From Seminavis robusta (taxonomy: Eukaryota; Bacillariophyta; Bacillariophyceae; Naviculales; Naviculaceae), in the NCBI GenBank assembly GCA_903772945.1, contig CAICTM010000332.1:1-64000 (forward strand): a stretch of DNA of 64,000 nucleotides, given 5' to 3'. Numbering within the stretch: position 1 is the stretch's first letter; every line of letters starts with the position of its first letter. The notes beneath the pieces were generated by a model. The model had not been told where the DNA came from. It searched no databases and was given only the letters and a program-made list of their open reading frames with translations. Both the position numbers and the translations under genes were made by a program. Below, in pieces: positions 55,126-64,000 of the stretch.

Positions 55126-56020
55126 ATGCCCGTAGACCACGAAGAGTCCATGTTGGCAAGAGGGAGTGGCTCGAAGAGAGCAGCTGGAGGACATGGCGGG
55201 CTCGAGCACTTCCAGCCAGCTAGCTTATCAATGAAGGGAACCCCCTCAATGGAAGCGAATTTGAGAATGCACGCAGCGTATCTCCATCGAAGTAAGAATA
55301 GTTGTCTGTAAAATAATAACAGCCCAATGAAAACACAATGAGCTTTTCGATGGCTCCGTACGGTGGTGCGGCTGCTAGCGACATGACCGGGAGGCTCGAC
55401 CCTCTACAAACAGCCGGAACAATCGAGGCTCGGCCTTTCGATGGACGACGACAAGCCCTCCGCCACCGCGAACGGCCCCATGTCAGCTCTTCGTTTGTGG
55501 TTTCGGATGCGTAGTGCGATAGCTGCCTCCCTTTCATCCCAACATAGGTGGTGGAGCTTGACAGACTCGAGTCGAGACCCAAGCTACTGTAGGACACACG
55601 CCTTGCTACGATGATTATGAACTCTAGAGCTAGAACTACTATACTGAAGCAAGATCTAATTTTTTGTTCTTGTAAAGATTTCTCTACTATGTGTTATTTT
55701 TTTTTATGCAAGGTTGTATTTGAGGTATAAAGCATAGCATCAACAATGATAGAGGTTGGTTGTCAGGTGTCACAGGTATTAACTTTGGACTTTCGTCACA
55801 TGGAGGACGTTCGGACAAGCACTCTGCAATAGAGGCCGCCTAGCACAGGAACCACAAACCTGGCTACCTTGTATGTGACCCTTCATTTGAACCAACTGTA
55901 TTCATCTCCGCAAAATTGTTGTATAGCCCTGCATCCCACCAGATGCTTGCTCATTGTGTATTGTATTAATGTGTTAGTAGTCCCCGCAATCCGTGGTGGC
56001 CGCCCCACTTACCTGTTGTC
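55126..56020. other. Intergenic, convergent 3' flanks
   Basis: About 900 bp between the convergent genes at 53953 (+) and 57799 (-). Short frames on both strands (55220-55597 minus, 55126-55311 plus) are not family-like. AT-rich runs lie near 55650-55720. Confidence 0.45.
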
Positions 56021-57799
56021 CTAGACTGGAATGTACCGGTCAGGCTTTCGTACTCGCCGTCCAGAACGAGTTGTTGTTGTCTGAACCGTTGTTTGCTGCT
56101 GTGTGTCCGCCACAGGTCGTGTCGTCGTCTTGCACTTCGCCTTTGGCTTTGTCGACTTTTTCTTGCCCTTCGTATTTGGCTTTGCTGACTTCCTGGCCGC
56201 CGCGCATCTACGATTAATTCTAGGTTGGTCTGCCAATCGCTGGGGCTTTGTCTTGATTTGTTCTGCAATTCTCTGCGATGCAATCGCCGCCATGCGTCTC
56301 TTTGACCGCCGAAGTGTTGATTGTGCTGTGCCCACGTTGTCCTCCTCATCGACTCGGTTGTCGACCAGTGGTTCTTCAGCATCAACTCGTTGTTGTTCCT
56401 CAACCCCGTCCAGGGGTTCTTCAGCTACCACTTGGCCAGTCACGAATTCATAATCGGTATCGTCCGAGGCAACGCCTGCGTCCAATTGTAGTGTCTTGTG
56501 CCGCCGCATCAATTCCTTGACAAGGTCTCCACCATCCTTCATCAATGCTGCGAGAATGTTGTTGGGTACCACTCCAAGTAGCACACCACTCATCATTCGC
56601 ATCTCCAATACAAATGGTTTTTGTCCATGCACACTGATATTGAAGCGTTTCACATGCCACTTTTGAATGTATGGTACCACTGCTGTGCATGTTGGAACCA
56701 CAGCTGCTTCGCATGTGATTGTGGCATCGGATGCCATCTTGTCGTCGACGGTTGAGACTTTTTCTATTGTCTCGATGTCTTTAGTTGTTGTTGGTTGTTG
56801 TTCTACTACTAAATCTGCTGCATCTTCCATGCAGACATCCTTGACCTTGCGATAGACAAATCGTCGATTGGCGATCTCTTCTCGCGTATTCAAGGTGCAA
56901 ATTTCATCGTCGGCATTGCGCTGAATTCCTCCGTGGTGCAAGTGGCACATGGCGAGTTCGAACATGTAAGTGTTCTTTTCGTTGACCATGAACCAGTGGG
57001 AAACTTGCTTGTCATTTCCTTTCTTCGCCTGGATGAATTTGACAAGTGCCTCGAGGTCTTGATGCAAGGCATCAATTTGAATGTGCAGTTTGGCTTGTTT
57101 TAGGTATGCTTTGTCGCTTTGGAACCATTGGTTGTTGGTGATCCATTTGGCCACTTGTTGGTATCCGTACTCTTGAATCAACTGCACGAGATCCAAGACG
57201 CGTTCGTGGGGTGTGGGTGTGCCGAAGGAAATGAATTGTTGTTGGGCTTCGAGCCAGAATTCGTGTCGGGCCTGTGGCACATGTTTCTTCATGTCTCTAT
57301 AGACACGACGGTTCTCAGCTTGTTCGCTCTCGTCAGAAGAGTACCCCACTACAGTGTTGACGGGAGCAAAGGATAAACGGTTTCCATTGCTCCGTTCTGT
57401 GTCTTGACCGTAATGGGTCTTCCAGCGAGTGTTGGCTGATTGACTGGGTTGGATGCGACAGCCTTTGGGCCGGTGCTGGTTGTATTTGTCGTATCCGTAG
57501 TGACCATGCTGATCCGCAGTAACCAGGGAAAGGTCATAGGCACCTAGGTAGCGACCATGCTGCTGGAATTCCACATCAGGATGCTCTCCGTGCAACAGTG
57601 CCGCGGTTTGGACGGCCGACTTGTCCAGCTCGTCCAGTTGGAATGTTGGGACTTCCTCTGCCACAGGAACGTCCTTGTTGTTGTTGCCCGTCATCTCCTT
57701 GGCGACCTGGAGAACGGGGGTCTTCTTGATGTTGCTGCTGTTCTTGTCGGTGGTCCAGGACCACGAGAGCAGCTTGAGGATAGAAGAAGAGAACTTCAT
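56021..57799 (-). CDS. Unrecognised protein with very basic C-terminus
   Basis: Single exon, 592 residues. The N-terminal hydrophobic segment is weak (SSSILKLLSWSW). The middle has a structured-looking part rich in Gln/His/Tyr (for example HEFWLEAQQQFISFGTPTPH, DLVQLIQEYGYQQVAKWITN, WFMVNEKNTYMFELAMCHLH) and an Ala/Val/Thr-rich part. The last 110 residues are strongly basic: RRSKRRMAAIASQRIAEQ, AKPNTKGKKKSTKPKAKC and a final RSGRRVRKPDRY. That last motif recalls the end of retroelement polyproteins and of some DNA-binding proteins, but no integrase or polymerase motif is present. A nuclear or chromatin role is only a guess. Confidence 0.55.
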   Translation of the reverse strand: MKFSSSILKLLSWSWTTDKNSSNIKKTPVLQVAKEMTGNNNKDVPVAEEVPTFQLDELDKSAVQTAALLHGEHPDVEFQQHGRYLGAYDLSLVTADQHGHYGYDKYNQHRPKGCRIQPSQSANTRWKTHYGQDTERSNGNRLSFAPVNTVVGYSSDESEQAENRRVYRDMKKHVPQARHEFWLEAQQQFISFGTPTPHERVLDLVQLIQEYGYQQVAKWITNNQWFQSDKAYLKQAKLHIQIDALHQDLEALVKFIQAKKGNDKQVSHWFMVNEKNTYMFELAMCHLHHGGIQRNADDEICTLNTREEIANRRFVYRKVKDVCMEDAADLVVEQQPTTTKDIETIEKVSTVDDKMASDATITCEAAVVPTCTAVVPYIQKWHVKRFNISVHGQKPFVLEMRMMSGVLLGVVPNNILAALMKDGGDLVKELMRRHKTLQLDAGVASDDTDYEFVTGQVVAEEPLDGVEEQQRVDAEEPLVDNRVDEEDNVGTAQSTLRRSKRRMAAIASQRIAEQIKTKPQRLADQPRINRRCAAARKSAKPNTKGKKKSTKPKAKCKTTTRPVADTQQQTTVQTTTTRSGRRVRKPDRYIPV

Positions 57800-58578
57800 T
57801 TTGCAATTGATAGGTACTGAATAGAAGATTGGTAGAAAAGTTGAAAGTAGACTTGAATAAGGTCTGGGGGGTTGATCTGGCCGAAGCTTATCAACAATCG
57901 CGAAAGTCTTCCTTGTTCGGTTGGGTATGCAACTCTAGCAATCCGGTTGAACAAAAAAGTGAGCTCATCATGGTGACATCCCAATTTTCCACCTCCAAAT
58001 TGGGATGACAGATTCTGCCAGATGGAAAACGACAGGTGACGAGACGAGACTGGGCCACTGATGAGTACCGACTCTGGATCCTTTAACACCCAACAACACA
58101 CTTCCTGCGCCTCTCAGAGTAGTCTTGATGATAGCTACTCTGTCTAGACGCTGGGTTTTTATTGTGGCGGTTGTCCAATCGTCCGCTTTTCGACGATGAT
58201 GATGCTGTTTGTTGAGGATCGAGAGCTGCGGCGGAGAATGTCCGCAGCTCATCATTCACGATTGAATGAATCATCGATTCGATTGATTCGGCTCAAACGT
58301 TCGACTCGATTCGAATATTTCGATTAATTTGGCCTATTTATTCATTTGGCCGAGTTTACTATTTGTTAGATTTCAATCACCATTCCAAGGTTTAAAGGAA
58401 ATATGGGGTCGTTAATGCTCTCTCCACAGCACTGGAGCAAGACCAACAGAGCAACACACACAAGACACAAACACAGCATCACGGCATCACATCAACACAC
58501 CAACTCTCAAACAATCGAATACTACAGTAGTAGTCTACTTTGGCAAGTCCAGCCGTCGTACAGTAGAACCCTCAGAGC
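57800..58578. promoter_or_regulatory. Divergent promoter region
   Basis: About 780 bp between the starts of two divergent genes (57799 - and 58579 +). Around 58262-58330 the unit attcgattgattcg and related gattcgaat sequences recur, similar to those near 10838-10890. No further element is recognised. Confidence 0.35.
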
Positions 58579-59799
58579 ATGGATCCGGAAAGGCATGACA
58601 ACATAAATGCCGCTGGTACCGGCGTTGCTGCTGCCACCGCCGCTGCCAAGTCACCTCCAACATCAAAGCGAAAGGCTTCCCACTCGAAACCGGGTCCTAA
58701 ATTGGGTTCCAAGAGGGAGACCAATAGAACTGTTGCCGACTGGTACAATGCCTGCCACACTTACACCACAAAATTTCCCAAGATGGCAAAGTTGGCCTTC
58801 CTGAGGTCAGATTCCAGCGGCCCCTTGTTTAGTGGCTCCAAGTCTGAACATTCCAACTTTATCAGGAAGCTCCAGCAATACGAAATTGGAAAACTGAATC
58901 CTCAGGGAAATGTCAAGCGGCGTCAGTTTGGCAAAGATGGAAATGTTGTGGCCTACAAGCCACCTCCTGCCGCCAAGGGACCTGCTTCTTATTGCAAACC
59001 TGGCCCAAAGAAAGGCTCCAAGAGGAACACCAGCATAACTGTTACTGACTGGTACAATGCTTGCCATACTTACAGGACAAAGTTTCCCAAGATGGCAAAA
59101 TCGTCGTACCTAAAGTCTTCTTCCAGTGGAACCATTTTCAGTGGCTCAAAGTCTGAAGCTGCCAACTTTGGCAGAAAGCTCAAAGAATATGACAATGGAA
59201 CGCTCACGCCACAAGCAGATACTAGACGGCGAACGAACAGGAAGTTTGCAGAAGTAGAAAAAATGCTCATTGGGTATCTCACTTCCAGCTACACTAACGG
59301 TGCAGGAAAGTGTGGCAGCATATCCTACAAGCACTTACGACAAAAGGCATTGGAGTTTTCCAAGGAGTTGGGCATTCCGGAAGGCGAATTCGGTGCTTCC
59401 AATGGTTGGCTTAGCGGGACGCTAAAACGACATCAACGAGATGAAATGAATCGCCATGAGGAACCAGTCAATGATCAAGAGGGAAAGGAATCTTGTGAGG
59501 AGAATGAGGCCGAATGCGAGTCTGAGGATGATTGGGGGAGTGAAAATGCTGCGGATGTTGACGACAACGACGCGGATGACACAGAAACCGTAGAGGATAC
59601 TGGTGTAGAAGCTGAAGACGACGATGAATGGGAAGATGAGGATACTACTAGGTCTCAAATCTCTGCTCATTCCGATGCCGTAAAGACCCTGATTGATAAC
59701 CACAACAAGCTTGGACTTCCAGGAGCCGCCTTGGTTCATCTCATGAGATACCACGAGTCTCTATGTGAAAATTCGCCGACGAGGCCCAATGAACGGTAG
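58579..59799 (+). CDS. Protein with duplicated novel domain and CENP-B/Tc5-type helix-turn-helix
   Basis: Single exon, 406 residues. Residues about 36-109 and 139-212 are two copies of the same ~74-residue domain: KPGP-K-GSKR, DWYNACHTY, TKFPKMAK, a Ser-rich turn SSG, FSGSKSE, NF-RKL--Y---G-L-PQ. The DNA of the two copies is also very similar, so the duplication is fairly recent. Residues about 220-286 have a CENP-B/Tc5 transposase-type DNA-binding HTH, with EKMLIGYLTS, ISYKHLRQKALEFSKELGIP and FGASNGWLSGTLKRH. The rest is acidic and low in complexity (ESEDDWGSENAAD, EAEDDDEWEDED) before a short helical end. There is no transposase catalytic domain, so this looks like a domesticated DNA-binding protein or the N-terminal part of a lost element. 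Confidence 0.75.
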   Translation: MDPERHDNINAAGTGVAAATAAAKSPPTSKRKASHSKPGPKLGSKRETNRTVADWYNACHTYTTKFPKMAKLAFLRSDSSGPLFSGSKSEHSNFIRKLQQYEIGKLNPQGNVKRRQFGKDGNVVAYKPPPAAKGPASYCKPGPKKGSKRNTSITVTDWYNACHTYRTKFPKMAKSSYLKSSSSGTIFSGSKSEAANFGRKLKEYDNGTLTPQADTRRRTNRKFAEVEKMLIGYLTSSYTNGAGKCGSISYKHLRQKALEFSKELGIPEGEFGASNGWLSGTLKRHQRDEMNRHEEPVNDQEGKESCEENEAECESEDDWGSENAADVDDNDADDTETVEDTGVEAEDDDEWEDEDTTRSQISAHSDAVKTLIDNHNKLGLPGAALVHLMRYHESLCENSPTRPNER

Positions 59800-60385
59800 G
59801 CTTTCAGCTCAATTCACTTTTCTATGAGATAAGCACCATTCGTGAGGATTCAGTGCTAGGTAGAAACGTGGTGACTTTTGCGTGCTACCGTACTCGAATT
59901 TCCTTTCCACCTATTCTCGCCTCTATTGCGACTGTGTCGAACATTTTACCCAAACGCATTTGCTTTCTTTTGCTCTTTCTAGAGGCCAAGCATTGCTTTT
60001 GAAGGTTTAAGCATGCTTCTTCTCTTCTGTTGGCGGGTTTTTTGTACATGGCCCCATGGAGTGAGTGGTGGTCCGCATTGAAAGTCGAACAGTATTGCCT
60101 GCCGGTCTGGCTCGGTAGCTTTTGGGTTCGGGTAGACTTGGTACTATTTTAACAATATTTTTCAATAGAGAACATTTTCTACCCCAATTATTACCCCAAC
60201 TACCGCATTAAGATTCGAAGCGGGTTTGTTGTTCTTTGGGGGTGATCTTTGGCTCCTCTCAGATCTTGCAAGTTGATTGTTGCTCCTCAAGATCCATCCT
60301 TCTTGACTGTCACCCCTTCTTATGCCCATATTCATTCTACATACATGTAGCTGTTGGACGTGACATGTAGAGAGAAGCTGCAAGG
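59800..60385. other. Intergenic, nothing recognised
   Basis: About 590 bp between two plus-strand genes, rich in short T runs. A tacatacatgtag palindromic stretch lies near 60339. No gene is seen. Confidence 0.45.
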
Positions 60386-61030
60386 ATGAAGAACTCATTG
60401 TGGCATTGTTCAAGGTTTCGTTCGACAAGGTGCCTTTGGCTCTTTCGAGAACTGGAGCTGCTTTATCCTGGCGAGTTACCAGAGCTGAATTTGATTTCTT
60501 TGGATGAAACTACTCTAAGGACCGAGAAGCCCGAAAGCCTTTTAAAAGTCAACAGACAGGGAAAGGTCCCAACATTCCAGTCCGACGATGGCTTGGTCCT
60601 GTTTGAAAGCGCTGCAATCTGCAATTATTTCTGTCGCCGCTTCGACACCGAAGAAAAGTTGCTTCGACGGGATGCCAACTCCATGGCCCGCCATGACATG
60701 ATCGCGCACTACGCGTGTGGCACTGCTGATAATGTGCTTGCAACGTCTTCACCGATTCAAAGAGTTCTAGACGACCCCAGACCTGGATACCAGGAAAATG
60801 TGCTTGCTGCCAACGAAAAGGCTTGGCATCAATTGGTTGCCCCAACACTGGAGGATTTCGTCAAGAGCAGGCCTCCCTTCTTTTCGGCTTCAGATGTCAT
60901 ATTTGGCTTTACCATTGCAGCATGTGCTCGGAAGTTTCCTGAGCGACTAGCTGCGTTCCCAGTGTTACAATCATTCCATGACAAAGAAATTGCGACACGA
61001 CCAGCATATCAAGCCGCAATGGAGGAGTGA
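60386..61030 (+). CDS. Glutathione S-transferase-like protein
   Basis: Single exon, 214 residues. The N-terminal thioredoxin-like domain has SLWHCSRFRSTRCLWLFREL, the conserved cis-Pro site GKVPTFQSDDGLVLFESAAI and the following CNYFCRRF, where ESAAI is the glutathione-binding signature. The C-terminal all-helix domain is present (APTLEDFVKSRPPFFSASDV, IAACARKFPERLAAFPVLQS) and the length is normal for a GST. Cytosolic detoxification or redox role is known for the family. The start at 60386 may be a little internal, because the strand before SLWHC is short. It lies close (about 175 bp) to the end of the TPR gene on the other strand. Confidence 0.85.
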   Translation: MKNSLWHCSRFRSTRCLWLFRELELLYPGELPELNLISLDETTLRTEKPESLLKVNRQGKVPTFQSDDGLVLFESAAICNYFCRRFDTEEKLLRRDANSMARHDMIAHYACGTADNVLATSSPIQRVLDDPRPGYQENVLAANEKAWHQLVAPTLEDFVKSRPPFFSASDVIFGFTIAACARKFPERLAAFPVLQSFHDKEIATRPAYQAAMEE

Positions 61031-61205
61031 AACTCAATTGTCTGGATTTGCTGCTAGCCAGTAACTTTTAGCTAGCTAATTAGGCCAGAATCTGATCAAG
61101 TTCAACTGTACTCTTCTCTATTTTCAATTACTTTCTTTTATTTCTACAAAATGTTGTTTCGGTAGCAAGTGATAAGCGCGCTAGGGCTGGGTTGGCTTCG
61201 CCATT

Positions 61206-63441
61206 CTATGCGGCTGCGGGACATTCTGGGTGCTTCTTTGCCAGGGCGTAAAAGTTGAACCCGGACACAACCAGTTCATTCTCCTTCTTACCCGCCAAGC
61301 GAAGGTGGCGCAATGACAATGTCATTGCTTCCACCAACTCTTTGGCCTGTCCTCGTTGCAAAAAGACGTTTCCTCTGTGGTTAAATATTCTTGCCAGAGT
61401 AGCGTGGCCGCTCTTATCGTCAGAGCCTCCCTTGGCGTGTGCCTCCAACGCCTCATCGTAGAACTCCAAAGCAGCACCCAACTCGCCGCGTCCCTGGTGG
61501 ACTTGACCACAATGCAGTAGAGTCAAGACAACGTCTGGGTGTGTGCCACCAAGAGCCGCCTTTTCCACTTTGAGGGTCTCACGATAGTAGTGCATGGCAT
61601 TGTCGTCGTCACCGCACTCCAAATGGCAAGTCGCCAAATTGTACAACACCACCGCGACGTCTCTATGGTTGGGCCCGAGTAATTGACGGCGAATACGCAA
61701 ACTCTCATGGAAGCTTTGAAGGGCGAAGTCGTGAAGGTCCATCTTGAACAGGACCAAACCAAGTGAATTGAGTGTAGCCGCAACTTCCACGTGGACATCG
61801 CCATACGCATCTCGGCGAATGCGAAGAACCTCCTGGTAGACCTCCAGGGCTTTCGTAAAGCGACGTGTTCGGTAGTAGATAAGTGCCATGGAAGAGAGTG
61901 TGCTGGAGATGTTTGGATGCGAGCTATCCAAGCTACGTCTTTGGATGGCAACTGCCTCACGATACAAGTTGAGGGCAAGATCGTACTTCTCCTGAAGCTT
62001 GTAAATCTGGGCAATGTTTGTGATGGTAACAACAATGTTGGGATGGTCGTGTTCCAAGACCATGCGCTCCACCTGAAGGCCCTCTTGGTATACCTTCACG
62101 GCTTGTTCCAAGTCGTTGCTCTCGTATAGCAGATTGCCAAGTTTGTTGAGTGTGGAGGCGATTTCTGGATGATGCTCTCCCAAAGCGGCACGGCCAACTT
62201 CAATAGCTTCCCTGTATAGCTTTGCTGCATCTTCAACTTGTCGGCATTCATGTTTGATCTGGGCCATGCATTTGAGCATTGCAGCTACGTCACGATGGTT
62301 GTATCCTAACCGATTCTTAGCAATGACTAGAAACTCCTCATACAGAGTCATGGCTTCGTCTAGCTTTCTTCGGTGATGCAGTGTTTGACCAGCATTGTAG
62401 ACTGTGTTGTAGAGAAGAAGAGGAGTATGTCAGCTTCTGGACCGTGGAAAGAAAGATGAGACAAGATACCGTTTCTGGAAACTTACTTGTAGCGGCAACA
62501 TCCAGATGGTTGTTGCCAAACAGGCTCCTTCGCATAGTGAGTGCCTCACTATAGTACTCCAATGCTTTGTCATGCTCTCCGCGAAGGTAATGCACTCTGC
62601 CAATGTTGTTGATGGACGTGGCAATCTCCTTGGTGACAGCATTCTCTCCCAGCACAGCCCGACGCAAGGCTAACGATTCTCGGTAATATGCGAGAGCCTT
62701 TTCAGTGTTTGCTTTGGGTAGATGAAAGTTGCACACCCCAATGCAATTGAGAGTTCCAGAAAGTGCCCATAAAGTGACCTTGTTTTGGTCCTGGGCATGA
62801 GTGCTTCTGAGAATGTCCAACGCATTGGTGTAGGTTTTAATAGCATCCTTGTAATGCCCGCTGCGATACTGGACATGGCCAATGTTGTGCAACACGGCAA
62901 TCAAGCTGACGCCTCCGGAAGTGGAGCATTTCCCCAGACACTCACTTGCCCACTGACCAACTTGCAAACAGCCAATGAAGGACTTGAGTGCCTCGTCGTC
63001 TCTGTTCAGGCGAAGATAGAGTTGACCCAAATTAAACTTGATGGTGGCGGCAGCATTCTTGGTGCTGACAATGTCGGAAATCAGAGTGACAGGTTCCGAA
63101 TACCCATGCATGCCTTCGTCATACTCGCCTCGTTGGTATACGTAGAGACTCTTGCAGGATTGATCCGAGAACTGATGAAATGCTCTTGTTGCCATGGATA
63201 ACGGATTTCCAGGTTCACAGAACAACATCAACTCGTTGGCTTTGTCGAGAGCTCTTCGGAAGTAGCTGCCAGCTTGGGGCAGATCCGAGCATTCTCCTTC
63301 CAAGCAGGCACATCCCATGTTGTTCAGCCGTGCTATCATTTCTATCTGTACCAAAGAATTGGTACATTCCGGAACAATCATAGTGTCGTTCGCTACCACA
63401 GTGATGTTCATTGGGAGATGGTGAGAATGGGGGTAGCTCAT
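61206..63441 (-). CDS. Tetratricopeptide repeat protein, kinesin-light-chain-like
   Basis: Exons 63441-62487 and 62401-61206, with an 85-bp intron (donor gtaagt, acceptor acacag), give 716 residues. The splice restores HLDVAATIYNAGQTLHHRRK. Most of the protein is a run of more than ten TPR units of about 42 residues with the kinesin-light-chain consensus (for example EIASTLNKLGNLLYESNDLE then QAVKVYQEGLQV; NISSTLSSMALIYYRTRRFT then KALEVYQEVLRI; EVAATLNSLGLVLFKMDLHD). Such repeats form a protein-binding superhelix. There is no kinesin heptad region visible, so it is a TPR scaffold of unknown partner. The N-terminal 90 residues are less regular. Confidence 0.9.
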
Positions 63442-64000
63442 GGATTTTGCTTCTTCTTTGGTAGAGTTACCACTGGGATTGTTTTGGAATAATGCGTTTG
63501 AGATGTTTGCTTTGTTGTGTTGTGAGGCTACCGTTGAGGTGAAGTGATGTCTTTGAGTGCTCGATAGATGATAGTCGATAGTTTTAGACCAGGTTCATTC
63601 AGCCAACCACTAAAACCTCTTCCGCTGCCGTAGACTTTGGGTGGCATCTATTTTTGCAGGCTTTCAAGTTTTGTGGGCATCTCAACATCACTTCGGAAAC
63701 CTTGCAACTTTCCACTGCGTTGGCGACCTTCGGTACTGCATGCTGTACCGAATGTCGCCATTCGCGGCTAATCCCTTGCCGGGATAAAACACGAGGAGGT
63801 CACAATGTCACAATAACCTGAAAATGCCACTTTAAAATGCCACAACTCGAAGGGGCAAAGCAAATATCGGGACAGGCGTAGCCTTAGAAATTTACGTGAC
63901 ACCGAAGTCACCTTCAACCACAATGATGGGACGCTGGGACTAAGTGAGTACAGCTGGGAATACTAGGCCCCATTCGGCGATGTTCGGAGAGCCAGAAGTA
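63442..64000. other. Intergenic at the right edge
   Basis: About 560 bp upstream of the TPR gene (-), presumably its promoter. No protein-like frame is seen and the region runs out of the window. Nothing recognised. Confidence 0.45.

Noticed and set aside
1-64000. CRISPR arrays, bacterial operons, phage or integron features
   Set aside because: Looked for regular spaced repeats, Shine-Dalgarno-led gene strings and integrases; none seen. Genes are spliced and widely spaced, so the DNA is eukaryotic.

Overview
The window looks like nuclear DNA of a eukaryotic microalga, most likely a diatom. This is inferred from gene content and architecture, not from a marker gene. Genes lie on both strands. 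They are intronless or carry a few short GT-AG introns (roughly 75-210 bp), and are separated by 0.2-1.7 kb of non-coding DNA. Families often reported from stramenopiles recur: a class C GPCR-like receptor, a BCCT transporter, secreted Cys-rich proteins, DUF1995, PHD/F-box/ankyrin proteins and CENP-B-type helix-turn-helix proteins. No rRNA, tRNA, CRISPR array, organellar or bacterial operon structure was recognised.

Layout. 1-713 is the 3' end of a single-pass membrane protein gene (+). 1685-5406 is a class C GPCR (-). 6552-7997 is an MFS transporter (+), converging on a probably decayed gene (-, about 7983-8700). 8857-10563 is a secreted Cys-rich modular protein (-). 11072-14709 is a seven-exon BCCT transporter (-) with an apparent 5-nt microexon. 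16413-22951 is a 2116-residue ubiquitin-specific protease (-). 24474-25724 is an RBM25-like splicing factor (+). 26120-26790 is the elongation factor Elf1 (-). 27627-28435 is a small type I membrane protein (-). 29389-33191 is a tandem AAA+ ATPase (-), with a decayed copy of part of itself downstream. 33652-34631 is a membrane/coiled-coil/EF-hand-like protein (+). 35549-36559 is a BTB protein (+).

From 37564 on: a K+-dependent-type H+-pyrophosphatase (+), a CCX/NCLX-type cation/Ca2+ exchanger (+), a homocysteine S-methyltransferase with a frame break (-), a CRAL-TRIO protein with a signal peptide (+), an ADP/ATP-carrier-like mitochondrial carrier (+), a hypothetical acidic protein (-), an orphan exon (+), a PHD-like/F-box/ankyrin protein (+), an ankyrin-repeat pseudogene (-), a DUF1995 protein (+), two unrecognised proteins (53953 + and 57799 -), a duplicated-domain plus CENP-B-HTH protein (+), a glutathione S-transferase-like protein (+) and a kinesin-light-chain-like TPR protein (-).

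The genes do not form a pathway. Several concern ion and solute transport (MFS, BCCT, H+-PPase, Ca2+ exchanger, mitochondrial carrier), and others concern RNA/transcription or protein turnover. The most unusual items are the 5-nt microexon, the receptor without a recognisable Venus-flytrap domain, the giant protease whose catalytic domain is split by Tudor-like segments, and the duplicated-domain CENP-B-HTH protein. The non-coding DNA is also conspicuously rich in the palindromes TACCGGTA and (GC)TAGCTAGC.
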